From positions 10,478,001 through 10,542,000 of the forward strand of contig JAMPIQ010000001.1 in the NCBI GenBank assembly GCA_024699855.1: 64,000 bases of DNA. The letters run 5' to 3'. The stretch's first letter is position 1; each line of letters opens with the position of its first letter. The notes under the pieces were generated by a model. The model worked only from the letters and a program-made list of their open reading frames with translations, did not search any database and was not told where the DNA came from. This document shows, one piece after another, positions 45,692 to 56,641 of the stretch. A program made the translations under genes and the position numbers. Source of the stretch: Aphelenchoides besseyi (Eukaryota > Nematoda > Chromadorea > Rhabditida > Aphelenchoididae).

Positions 45692-46710
45692 AGATTGTTT
45701 ATGTAGACGATTGTGTACAGAAAAAAATTTGTTTAAACGTTTATCAATCAATTATTTTGAGTCCAAGGAATCAAGCATAAGAACAAAACCAATGAAGACG
45801 TTGAAATCAGAACCTAACGACTACAACACCAACCGGCTTTCATTAAAAACATCTGAAGTTCAGATCTGTTTATTTAACATTGCAAGTAGACATCATTGGG
45901 CACATCCATTGACTGAGCAATTTGATTTCTTGGCGGAAGGGAGTTTTAGTTGGCGCTCAACGGCGATCTTTGGCTGCCAATTTTAGTGAGACGTTTTCGT
46001 TCTTTCGCAATTTACGTTGTTTTGTATACAGTCCAAACTCCAGATTACCGATTGCCATTTGTGAAGCTACAAATGCGAACATTTGTCCAGCATGTAAACG
46101 AAGACTGAGAAGCAGAGTTGCTTTTAGGGTGCAGCTTTTGATCACATACAAATTGCATGTTCTGAACGGGTTCTTTTCGCTCGTGACCGTTATAGAGCTC
46201 TCCAATTGACTGTCTTTCGAATTCAGATCACTGGCTCCAAGTTATTTGCTTCACCTCTAGAGACAAAGCCATCCAAAATTAAAGTACATGACTTTTGTCG
46301 TTTTAGTTACTAACCTTTTTGTAGGCTTATGTACCTAATGATTCAGTCGATTGAACTCGATTTTCTATCTACAAGCTACTGGAAGATCGATGGGTAGAGT
46401 GCTTTTTGCTCAACTCATCGGTTGCTCTCTATCGTCCATGTGCTCTTTTTGGTTGTTCACAAAACAGACAGAAAGAAAGAGAAGTAACTGAGCGGTCGAA
46501 CTGTCCGCTCAAAAGCGTTTTTTCCGTCAACTGAAGTGCAGTTAAGAGACTTCTAGCAACTCCAATCAATTTATTTGTCGTCTATTTGACCCAACTTGAG
46601 GTTAGTCAAAACAACCACCCATCAGTGGTTATAATTTTGGATTGTTCGACTCATTTAGAGTGGAGCTTATAATCATATCTATGCTGATAATGTTTATTCG
46701 ACTAAATGAT
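45692..46710. other. intergenic, no gene seen
   Basis: 1 kb between convergent 3' ends. An open frame at 45957-46205 (-) has no ATG start and no recognisable content. Confidence 0.5.
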
Positions 46711-47421
46711 CTACAATCCGACCGGCAATCCCGATCCCAATTGACCGAGAAGTTGGTCGAGAACCTTTTGCAACTGGGGAATCAGTTGTTGAATGAAATC
46801 CAACGGCAACACACCCTCTGGGATTCCCAACAATCCGGTGAGATTGTTCAAGACGGGATTCAAGATGTCGACCACTCCACCGACCAAACCGGTGACATCG
46901 CCCAAGAGTTGATCCAACAGTCCGCTGACATTTCCGAGCAACTGATCCAAAAGCTTCTCGACGGCCGCCAACAATCGTTGAAGGAAGGGAACCAAGTCGA
47001 CGTTTGATGGAATGTTCAGGATTGTTCTCAACTCCTCCAGCAGTCCATCAAGACCACTGCCCGATCCACTGCCACCTTCCAACGGCAACAACGAGTCAAC
47101 GGTGCAGGTGATCTGAGTGAGAATGGAGTCCAATTGAGTCAGAATCGAAAGCAATTGGACGAATTGGGCCGGATCGACGGTTCCGGGCAGGTTGAGCAGT
47201 TTGACGATCTTGGTCAAAGCTCCGGGTTGTTTGCAGCCGCCCAACAGACCGGTGACCTCACCAACCACTGGCTGAGCGTTTCCAGCCACTCCATCCACGG
47301 TTCCCAGAACATTTCCGACGAGATTGCCGAGCAATGGAGATCCCTGACTGTTACCCACTGGAAGAGCGTGAGTCGAGACGACGAGAAGAGAAAAGAAGAT
47401 GGCAATCGAAGAACGAGACAT
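46711..47421 (-). CDS. secreted leucine-rich amphipathic protein, intronless
   Basis: Function not recognised. A single-exon frame of 236 codons with a clear signal peptide (MSRSSIAIFFSLLVVSTHAL). The mature part is built of L/V/G/Q-rich segments with recurring pairs such as LLDQLLGNVSG, LLDQLLGDVTG and VLDQLLGQLGSG, plus QLIPQLQ and FLQRLLAAVEKLLDQ. This predicts amphipathic helices and surface activity. There are two cysteines (GGCKQPG and QITCTVD), which could form one disulphide, and a short Gly/Ser linker (EGGSGSGSGLDG). All other sizeable genes nearby have introns. Composition recalls lipid-binding or surfactant-type secreted proteins, but this is inference. Confidence 0.8.
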   Translation of the reverse strand: MSRSSIAIFFSLLVVSTHALPVGNSQGSPLLGNLVGNVLGTVDGVAGNAQPVVGEVTGLLGGCKQPGALTKIVKLLNLPGTVDPAQFVQLLSILTQLDSILTQITCTVDSLLPLEGGSGSGSGLDGLLEELRTILNIPSNVDLVPFLQRLLAAVEKLLDQLLGNVSGLLDQLLGDVTGLVGGVVDILNPVLNNLTGLLGIPEGVLPLDFIQQLIPQLQKVLDQLLGQLGSGLPVGL

Positions 47422-48372
47422 TTTGATTGGTGATGTTCGATAGTGACCGGCTGCTTTTATAGTCGAATGTACTGTGAAAAGGGATTAAATTATTTTTGAC
47501 AGTCGACTGTTCGACTGATTGGTATTCAAATCCCGGTTGTTGATCGTCCAGCTGCTGAAGTTTTGCGATTGTTAGTGAATTGAACACTCAATTTCGACAT
47601 CCATTACAAGTCTAGTGAGCAAAAAACGAAGATCTATTTGTGTGAACTAGTGTGACAAGCAGAAGTGCAGCTAACACAAAAATGATCAATGAACGCGGTG
47701 GTAGCAAAAGGAATTGTCGGGAACTAATCGCTCGAAAAGGAAACCTTTCTTCGAATCAACTTCGTAAGGAACCTCTAAACGTAGCTTAATGACCAGTCTA
47801 GAAGTTGTCGAGCAGATTTCTGAGAATCGTTCCAGTTTTCACAATAAAGCGAACGTTTAGAACAACCCGAGAGTTTGAATGTCCGGTTCCGAGTCTGAGC
47901 TTGTTGTCGCATGTTTACATCAACAACCAAACACTCTCTTTCGGTTGTCCAAATACGCACATTAGTGATTAATTACTTGGGCGGTTGAGGAAGGGCTTTC
48001 TGTTCACTGCAAGACTCCACCTTTCACATGCAGATTCACTCTTCCATTGTTACATCGCCTTTCAAATATCTCGCCCATTAGCACCGTAGTCGTTGAAAGG
48101 TATAAGCTAAAAAGGTGACCGAATTCCGTTGTTAATCCTTGCCAACATTTCACATCTCGACTTGTCCTTTAGTTCAACTAGCACCCTCGTGCAATCTCTC
48201 TTAAACAAGGTCAATTATTTGGACAGTAACCCGTTCCTGGTATTTCGTTTTATGGACTAAATGATTGTTGTCATCAAAAGCAGCGACTTATTCGAGAGTT
48301 CCACTAGAAGTGTTTCTTTCGACTTTGCGATTCAAAGCAAACAAGAGTTCAAAAAAGTTCATTGTTCGAAAT
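47422..48372. other. intergenic, no gene seen
   Basis: Upstream of the leucine-rich gene and 3' flank of ORC5. No convincing coding or RNA feature. Confidence 0.5.
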
Positions 48373-49799
48373 TTAACGGGCTTTATTCTCGTTAGCAAAA
48401 TCCAACAGGTAGTCTCTCATCCGGAACCCATCAGTGAAACGGTTCCCAAGCTTCGGAACATACTTTTCGAAAAAAAACAAACTAAACATCAGATCTAAGA
48501 CGATTGTTGGCCTGGGACTTACTTGGAGATCTTTTCGATCGACGCCAACGAGCACGCACATCTGAACTTCGGGGCCGTCAAATTATTCACGTCACTCGTC
48601 AGCTCGAGATAGTTCGTGTGCAAAAGAAACGGAATCTAAACGCCGTTCAGATCTCTGCTCTTCACTCTTACCTGAACTTTCAGATCCAAGTCGTCGAAGG
48701 AATCGTCTAAAAGGAGAGTCGCACAGAGACGAGAGTAGAGATGAGACAAACGATCCAAATGAAACGATTTCGGTCCCAACTCGTGCAGATTCGGTCGGGA
48801 AGTAGTTAACAGTCGTTTCGTCGCTCTTTTAGCGTCTCTCTTCTCTCCAAAAAACCGCTCGTCGGTATCCTTGGGATTGTAAGAAGCGAAGTAGGCGGCT
48901 ATGAGCAACAAAGTCGATTGAGCGGACATCGTCTGATAACTCGTGGGTCCGGACGGCTGTGGAGCAAAGTCGTAGACGAACTCCGAATACGAAGTCGAAT
49001 CTTTGGACGTCTAAATTGACAGTAACCTTGGAACAGAATTCAAACCCACGGGCTCGCTCAGAAACATGGGAGTCAGATTTCTCGGCATGTAGCTGTTGAT
49101 CACGTTAACCAACGGGATCTTACGGTTGTTATCCCAACCACGCTCTTTGATTTCTTCTTTCAATTGATCTGAAAATCCGAACATAAGCGAAAACACAAAG
49201 TAAGTTACTGACCCTTCAAACTCAAAGGCAAACGAGTTTGCATGCTAACTGATCGAAGTGGGTACTTGATCAGCGACGATGCCAACGCCTCCCAACTCAG
49301 ATGACTCAACGTAATCAGTTTGAGGAAATTGAAGCGCTGAAACCAGCAATGAAAACAGAAAACGAGAACTCGAAACCTCGTGGACAATCGAAAACAACTG
49401 TTGAGTGAACTTCTGCACGAAAGCCCCCAACTCTTCCGCGTTCTGAAGCACAATCACACATCTACGATCGTCGTCTTCGGAGTGCCAATCGTCGAAGCAA
49501 ACGGCCAAACTGCGCAAATCGGCCGTTCCACAAAAGTCGAAACGATCGAAGAGCCGTTGAGTCCAAACACGTTCGGGGTTTTTGGACGAAAAGCCGCGCA
49601 GATTCGAGACCACCAACTCATAACCCTGAAGAACAGAATCAACCGAATCCAGAAGAAACTCACATGTTGATTCGCAATGTCCGTCAGAATCTTCCCAATG
49701 AACTCACTGTGTAGAAACTCGTTTCCCTCCACGTGCAGATGGGTGCCGAAGAAGCGATTTCGAAGGAAGTTGTTCGTTTTTTTCTTGTGATTCCTCCAT
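48373..49799 (-). CDS. ORC5: origin recognition complex subunit 5, with a frame break
   Basis: DNA replication initiator subunit. The C-terminal half is diagnostic: STLLLIAAYFASYNPKDTDE, RFFGEKRDAKRATKRLL and LGPKSFHLDRLSHLYSRL match ORC5. Eight short-intron exons end in YLLDFANENKAR. The Walker A site looks degraded (FFGTHLHVEGNEFLHS, no GK[ST]), and the Walker B strand reads CVIVLQNAEEL with Gln for Asp, so ATP binding is doubtful. The only upstream ATG (49799, MEESQEK) is one base out of frame with the body. Removing one A from a run of seven (49777-49783) restores it. Otherwise the gene is intact. Confidence 0.85.
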
Positions 49800-50615
49800 T
49801 TCAACAAAAACCCTCAAAACTCGAAATTTTGACGCGCCAAAACTTCCGCTCTTCGTTGGCGAAGTGCAACAAGCAAGTCATCACTGGAGACTGATGGTCA
49901 CAGGAGACCAATCAGTTGACTCTGATTGGTAGTAAGGCAGATCACAGTTGCCATTAACTTTGCTCTCTTAATGAAATCGATCTTCATGAAGATTACCCTC
50001 GAGTTATTCGACCAGTGACTAGAAGGTCGGAATAAGCGGTCGCGACTTTGTTTGATCATCATAGTGAATTGACGGCTTGTTCAGCAGAATTGTGTAATGA
50101 CGCTTCTTCTCAGTCCCCGTTTTCATCGAGACCACAAGCTGAGAAGTATAAGACCAAAACTAGCGATAAAAAATGAAAGCAGTTTCGATCATTTTTGGAA
50201 GTCGATTACTGAAGTCAATTTGAGTGGAAACTACGGAGAGAAACGGTCGCGTCGTATTTCGTTGTTGCGTGTCGAATGTGAAACAAGATTCTTTTGTCGG
50301 GAAAACTCGTGAATCCTCTTCCGAACTCCTATCACATTGGCAAGTTGTTAGTCGAGGTCACTTATGCAAACTTTTTTCTCGTATAAAAGGAGAGGGTGTT
50401 CTCATCTTCCTCGCATTCAGTCTTTTTCCACTCTGCGGTCCAACCGAGTCCGCTTTATCTTCAGCTGTTTTCCGCAATAAACAACCGCTTCCATCCGTCG
50501 CAATAACTTCTTGCGACATCTTGTTCGATGCAGTCGGTTTGTTGATCGTCCTGATTGCTGTGAAATAATTGTCGTTGATTTCAGCTCGAATTGCTTGAAT
50601 GTTTGTCCCTCGGTT
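49800..50615. other. intergenic, no gene seen
   Basis: Upstream of ORC5. A TATA-like GTATAAAAGG occurs near 50380 and the frame at 50224-50568 (+) is open, but no domain or splice partner was found. Confidence 0.4.
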
Positions 50616-51995
50616 TTAGTACTTGGTCAAGTCCATCGATTGAGATTGGTCGCAGAGGTGCAATGGAACGTAAGTTTGAGGGTTTGGAACTCGAACTTCG
50701 ATCGTGGTTCCAGTACCTAAATCAGCACATTGATCTGTACCCTTGAATTTCAGCTCGTGGAATGACCGAGTGCTTATCCAAAGGTAAACGGAAAAATGAG
50801 ATTGAGAGCAAGAACTCACTTTCAAGTGATTGTTGGTGGGAGAGCATTTGGAAGGTGACCTCTTGAAAGGATGCTTGGAGATTACAACTTTTCTTTTGGT
50901 GTAACGACATCGGGAAGGTTGCGTTTCCTTAAGCCCCGCCAAGATTGTTAGGGAAATGAGATTAAAGTAAAGTTCTAGTTGTTGCCTTGAGGTCGTAAGT
51001 TTGCATTCGATGATTTCTGTATTCTTGAGGGGTTTAGATCCTTGAGAAGCGATCGTACGCTTTCACCTACCCAAAAAACCAAAAGGTGGAGACCACTTTC
51101 GATCGTGCGAAATTGATTTTCGGCTCCACCGGTGCATTTGCAGTGCGTTGAAATTTGGCGCACCAGCTGATCTTTTGCGTCTGCATTGCTTGGGAACTCT
51201 GAGGTTGATGGCCCTCAAGTTGAAGGTAAAAGTGAGCCACGGATTTATTTAAGCGTGTTTCAGTGGAATGCCTTTGGATGGAAGAAAGTTTGGGCGTTAG
51301 AAAGTCAAGACACTAAAGATCGTCCACCCCTCTGATCACAGTAAAACATAAAGGAGAGTTTACTGACAAGAATCAAACTTTGTTGTCCTTTCTAATAAAC
51401 GAGATTCGATGAGCATTGTGTTTGTTTCTCAAGTGAATTATAACACTTCTTGATGCGCTCTATTAATGGAAATGTTTCGGTTCTTAACGCTGACAATCAG
51501 CATCCAAGACGTTTGGTTCGTAGAAGATGTACGCGAGTGTCGGTGATCGTGCGATGGTGACGTTCAAATCTTAAGGTCGACAGACACATGCATCGAATCA
51601 AACAAGGTTGTCATCAGAAGCTTCCATTTGGTTTACCCGTTGATTCTTGACTAGCAATTGAATCCGATTGCCGATGAAATCCTATGGTCGACCATCCATG
51701 ATCTTTATGAAAGTCTCTTGGTAGTCACTGTGAACTGTTCTACACAGCTATAGACTTAGCAGCATACGACTGGAACGAGGACTCAAAACTTCTACCATCT
51801 TACCTTTTCTTTCTCTTTCATTGGTCCTATTTTGGTGACGCAATCGATTGTAACATGTGAAATGCAAGTCCCTGGTGGAAGACAACCAACACAGAGATCA
51901 TGAGCCGTGGCTATAGAGCACAAGAGAATCGAAATGATCCATCTTTTCGTTTTGAATATCACGAAGCTTTTGCTTTGTTTGTTTATACGGAGCAT
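50616..51995 (-). CDS. tentative secreted small protein gene(s)
   Basis: Not recognised. The 5' exon (ATG at 51995) has a good signal peptide (RWIISILLCSIATAHD) followed by a cysteine cluster (CVGCLPPGTC), and ends in a GTAAG donor. Exons around 51163-51225, 50900-51020 and 50616-50930 are open and splice in phase with each other in one reading (HCKCTGGAENQFRTIESG, CRYTKRKVVISKHPFKR, FHELKFKGTDQCADLGTG, stop 50616), giving a cysteine-bearing beta-rich protein. The join from the 5' exon to these does not keep that frame. It may be two genes, or one with a base error. Confidence 0.35.
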
Positions 51996-52290
51996 TGAGT
52001 CTGCTAATCAATTCCATAGCTGTTAGGGTCAATGTCTAATTAAAAATTCATAAGCAACTAAAAGATTTGAAATTAATTTTGTTAATAAAAATGCAATCTT
52101 TAATGTAAAGTCGACTACAAAGTAGCAACAAAGATACTAGTAATTTCGTGCTTATAAAAACCTAATAATTGTTAGTCACTTTGCATAATCCGGATGCGTG
52201 TTTTGAAGTTTAACCCAAAAACCCTTTTGAGCTCATTCGACGTGCAGATTCGATCGGCGAGCAGCTCATTTTGTTTCTGTAGCTTTCACA

Positions 52291-53597
52291 ATGCGCGGCG
52301 CTCCTGGTCGTCGACGTTCTCGCGGCGTCTCGGTTTCCACTGATCACACTCAAAAAGGCCGCACCGCTAGAAGGAGTAAGCTGAAGTCAACAAAGTCCAC
52401 AAACCACTTTCAGGTACGATGGGAGACGACGGGACCCAAATGGAAAATACACCGAAACGTCGACGTCCAGTAAACACGAAACGCGGTCGTTCGGCGATTT
52501 CCGTCGACAAAACCGCCGAAGCCGGAGACCCACAGGTAGCAATGAACGCGATGCTCCGTCAGTTTGTTTTGGAGACTGTACGTACGGGAATTGATGGACT
52601 TGTCAAAGAGTTCAACGACTTGAAAACGATCACTTCTGCTCTACCATCTAAAGTGGCTTTTGATGCGAATGCTGACAAAAATCGCTACAAAGGTGAGCTT
52701 ATAAATGAATGGAGATCGATGGTCGTTTAGACGTTGTCTGCGGCGACAACACGAGAGTTGTCCTGAATTGGCCGCCCGGAGCTTCCGATTATTTGCACGC
52801 TAATTGGGTTCCGGTTCGCGGTGAAAAGAAGTTCATTTGTACGCAGGGTCCAATCAAGAAGACGATCGACGACTTGTGGCGTTTGGTGTGGCAGGAAAAA
52901 TGCAAAGCGATTGTCATGTTGTGTGGAGTGATGGAACAAGGGAAAAAGAAGTGCGGTGAGCTTAGAATTTGATATAATAATTGAGGCATCTTTTAGAACA
53001 ATATTGGCCGGAAAAAGCGGGAGAAACGGTTTGTTTCCAAGTAATTTTCACTTCTACCCGGTTCTAGATGTCCTGTTCGGGAATCACGATTCGCACCGTT
53101 GAAGTGACTGAGCCGGAAAAGATCCTTACAGTTAGCAAACTGGAACTCACGGTTGATAGCGAGTCATTTCAATGTTTACATTTTCTGTGGAATGGATGGC
53201 CAGATCGTGGAGTTCCGGAGAACTTCATGGCTTGTCTTCGTCTTCTCGCCAAACTCAAAGGTCTTTCTCCAGTCGTTGTGCACTGCTCGGCTGGGATTGG
53301 GCGTACCGGAACGATTGTTGGGCTCGAAATGGCACAGCAAACTTTGGCTGCCGGTGAGCGATTGAAGATGTTCGATTTGCTCAAGGATCTTCGTGCGCAT
53401 CGTCACGGCTCAGTGCAAACGGACGTTCAATACGTTTACATGCATCGGGTGATCATTGGACTTGCAGAGAACAAGAAGGTTTGCTGGACTCATTGATTGG
53501 TCGACTGGTGGGGTTTTAGGCGGTGAGACGCGAGGAGATTACTGCTTTCTATGATGCATATGATGCGTTTATCAAGGAACGTGGTGCTACTAGTTGA
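52291..53597 (+). CDS. nematode-type protein tyrosine phosphatase
   Basis: Cytoplasmic classical PTP of the single-domain kind expanded in nematodes. About seven exons, start 52291. A basic Arg-rich N-terminus precedes KNRYKDVVCGDNTRVVL, the substrate-recognition loop, and DYLHANWVPV. The Q/WPD region is HFLWNGWPDRGVPE with the acid Asp, and the P-loop is VVVHCSAGIGRTG with the nucleophile cysteine and arginine. TVDVQYVYMHRVI-like VQTDVQYVYMHRVI holds the Q loop glutamine position. All catalytic residues are in place, so the enzyme is expected to be active. AATAAA at 53611-53616. Many such phosphatases in nematodes are germline or sperm expressed, which is background and not shown here. Confidence 0.92.
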
Positions 53598-53706
53598 TTT
53601 CTTTCAATCAAATAAAGTCTTTAGACTGGTTTGCTTTTGCAAAAGAATCTATTCTTCCAATTCAGCGTGTTTATTTTAACTTTTGAATAGTTGCTTTACA
53701 TCATCA

Positions 53707-53964
53707 ATGTCTTCGACATTCTTTGTTGCAGTATTTGCCAGCTTTGTGATGACCAATTGCACGTTTGTTGGGTTGCTTTTATTTTTTCTGATTTCTTGTA
53801 CAAGAAGAAAGTGTCACGTTCACACGACAAAAACCCTAAACCTCCTCCGTTCGTTCCAGAAGAACCGATCGGTTCGTTTCCCCAAATTCCTTTCTGCCGC
53901 CCAATTTTCTTCCACTTTTGTTGTTCGCAGCCGACCGAAAGATCTACAATTTTTCGTCTGTTGA
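53707..53964 (+). CDS. possible small membrane protein, frame uncertain
   Basis: An ATG at 53707 opens 85 codons with a hydrophobic N-terminal helix (FVGLLLFFLISC). In the +2 frame the same region reads as a proline-rich cytoplasmic tail (KNPKPPPFVPEEPIGSFPQI), which looks more like protein than the tail in frame 1. One extra T in the run of six at 53782-53787 would join the helix to that tail. Either frame ends within 20 bases of the other. Weak call. Confidence 0.35.
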   Translation: MSSTFFVAVFASFVMTNCTFVGLLLFFLISCTRRKCHVHTTKTLNLLRSFQKNRSVRFPKFLSAAQFSSTFVVRSRPKDLQFFVC

Positions 53965-54582
53965 ATTGTTGATTGTAGGCCAATTGGCCAATTTTGTTCT
54001 GATCGACCCTTAAGGTCGATACTTTTCCTTTTGCTTCTTCGTTAATCCTTTTATCTCCTTCGTGTTTGTTGTTAACGTAATGGTTTACTAACCCAAGTTT
54101 GAGGCTCCAATAAAGTCAATTTTTCGCTGGTTTCATTCCCACGAGCGGGGAAAACCTACAGTAGATGATGTTGTTGTAGTAGATTGCGTAGTAAAAAATT
54201 CAAGCAATCACAAGAAAATATCGCGAAGAGCTATACGGAATTGGCGGTTAAATTGTTAATTGACATTGGTTTGATCTAACGACTTCACTGCCAAACGCAA
54301 AAACTGCAAGACCCAAACCGCATAAATTTTCTCTGTGATGGCTCTACACAAGAAGTGTAGGAGCGAATTTGACGCCATTAAAGCTTTCAACAGAGTCCTT
54401 CAGTTGTTGTTCTAGACCACACATTCAATCCGTTAGTTAATAATACTGTAAAGACTCATGTCATTGATCGTTCGCAGATTACTTTCGTCTCTGGCATTCC
54501 GCTTCGCGACTAAGATTTCCATGTTGCTGTTCTTTCAATCACTCAAACTATTTGCGTCGAAGTGATGTAAAACTTGCATGAA
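53965..54582. other. intergenic, no gene seen
   Basis: Upstream region of MRPS30. Nothing recognisable. Confidence 0.5.
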
Positions 54583-56547
54583 ATGTGCGCAAAGTTAACA
54601 TCAGCACGTCGGGCTGCTCAGGATCTTTTCAGTCATCGACTTCGTCACGATCCACATCCCTCACCAACGATTTTGAATGAAAGCTTCTTGGTATGTTGGT
54701 ATTCGCGTTGGTTTAGATTTCTGTTTTCAGTCCGAAGGTTTCCATGATGGATCGTTGGCCCGACTAAACGATTATCACAAGATGGCCGGTTATGTTCGTG
54801 GGATGCCGACTGTCGCAGAACGAATTCGTTTTGTTAATCCGTTCGAACGTGATTGGTCACGAACCGAACGGAAATGGCATCGGTTAGTTGGCTTCTTTCC
54901 ATTCGTTCAATGGCTTGTTTTTAGAGTCAATCATCGTGCGTTACATCGTCCACGTCGAGCCTGGAGCATCCCATTAACTCCGACGTATTTCGACTGCATC
55001 AATTTCTATAAATACATCACACGAATGGAAGAAGCCGTGAGCAACGAGTTGAGTTTTAATTTGCCTGTCAAGTCTTTTGAGGTAACAAAAACAGTAGGAT
55101 CATTGGACTTTAAAGTTGATTGTAGAAACGGCTCACCGAATCACTTTTGTGTTCGCTTGACGGCCAAACAAATTTTACGAAAGAAACATCCAACGGGTTT
55201 CTTCGACGAATCCTCGATGACGCCTTGAACTCGTTGGCTCATACAAACGACTTCACCGACTTACGAGTTGGTTTACGCTTCTATTTGTCTTTAATTTTTG
55301 GTTTCAGATTTCTCACGCTCCACGTTGCGAGTCGTTTTGGATTTGCGCCGGATTCGAGCATTTGTATCGAAGCTTTGACATGATGTCAGGCAAGAAGGGC
55401 GAATATCTGAGTGACGGGATTCGAACGCACACACGTTTAATCGGAGACCATCGGTAAGCATCTTTCTCGGCCACTAGAATTTTTGCAGACAAAAGTTGGG
55501 CGAACTGGCGTTCACTATGAGAGACGAGTTTATTGCACAGATCCGACAACGAACGCCAATTCAGGTATGGAAAGTGTTCAATGTGGTCGACTGAGGTATT
55601 TTAGTTGCGACCAGATTTGAGCAATTTGAAATTCCCACGAGTGTGGAGAAAATGTGAAAGCGGAGAGATGAGTTCCACTGAAATCGATGCGAGTCTTAAG
55701 CGTCGAGAGGAATTGATGAAATTGAAGAACGAACACGAAGAGGTACTATGCTGGCAAGAGAAAGGACTGATTTTAGATTTCAGGCAAAGGACAAAGCTTG
55801 GAATGATAAAAAGAAGAAGTTCACAGAAAAAAATCAACAAGAACTCAACGATTTGCCATTGAATTTTAACATCCATCGCGAACTCTTCCTCGGTAGTCCA
55901 TCGGTTTACAAACTGATTCCCGACGGCGAACCGTTGTGGCAGTGCCCGGGTTACGAACCGGAAAACGGCGGTACGTCGTTTTCACTAATTCTTCAAAGCT
56001 TTTTCTTTAGCTGAAACTCATCCGTATGGTCGTTTGGCAATCAAGAATGTTTTTGATTTAAACCAACAAGTCGACTACTGGGGCTACGATGATTCGAAAG
56101 AATACAACGAGACTCTCGCTTCGTCTTATCGTTCAACGGCCATAACAACACTCTTCAATTGGCTTAATGCTCAAGCACATTCGCTTGGCTACACACAATA
56201 CGGTTATGTTGAAAACGGAGAACCGAGTGATTTCAACCAACCGTTTTGTTCGCGTTTGATTTTGTCCGATGGATGTCGATTCTTGTTTGCAACCGCCGAA
56301 TTGCAAACGATTGCTTTCAACATCTCAGTCAAAGGTCGGTCATTTGACGGCGATTGTTGCTACTTTGTTTTCAGGTTTCAACAACGAACGTATGAACGGA
56401 ATTGTCTACGATGGAATCTACCACTTGTTCAACGAGTTTGATCCCGCTTCCAAGACATTCAAACACTACGACTTTGACGGCAATTTGGTCGACGGTTTGA
56501 ATCCGAAAGTTATGGAGCGGTTGTTGGGATCGGTGCTTAGCAAGTGA
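54583..56547 (+). CDS. MRPS30: mitochondrial ribosomal protein mL65 (MRPS30)
   Basis: Structural protein of the mitochondrial large ribosomal subunit (formerly MRPS30/PDCD9). The ATG at 54583 gives a basic N-terminus suited to import. About nine short-intron exons. The family signature is in the C-terminal half: SSYRSTAITTLFNWLNAQAH, NQPFCSRLILSDGCRFLFA, ELQTIAFNISVKGFNNERMN, aligned with the vertebrate A-I-x-S-L-F-x-W-x-x-A-Q-A and F-V-S-Q-A-V-I-T-D-G blocks. The N-terminal part (YFDCINFYKYITRMEEAV) fits the conserved YxxYxTKT region less well. AATAAA at 56575-56580, only 62 bases before the ATG of the next gene, so the two are probably one operon. Confidence 0.88.
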
Positions 56548-56641
56548 ATTTGTTTCTTAGGTTGTTTTTGTTTAAATAAACTTCTGGTTGAAACTTCAAG
56601 TTGATCTTCTGGCCTTTTGATTCGAGTTCACAGTATTTTTA
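56548..56641 (+). promoter_or_regulatory. operon-like intercistronic region
   Basis: Ninety-four bases separate the MRPS30 stop from the ACOT8 start. It contains AATAAA (56575), a U-rich stretch, and TTCACAG eight bases before the ATG, the arrangement of polycistronic processing with spliced-leader addition. Confidence 0.5.

Noticed and set aside
45957..46205. 82-codon minus-strand frame
   Set aside because: Lacks an ATG, no splice partner and no recognisable content.
55410..55440. tRNA-like GGGATTCGAACGCAC sequence
   Set aside because: It lies in the middle of a phase-consistent MRPS30 exon and no tRNA structure surrounds it.
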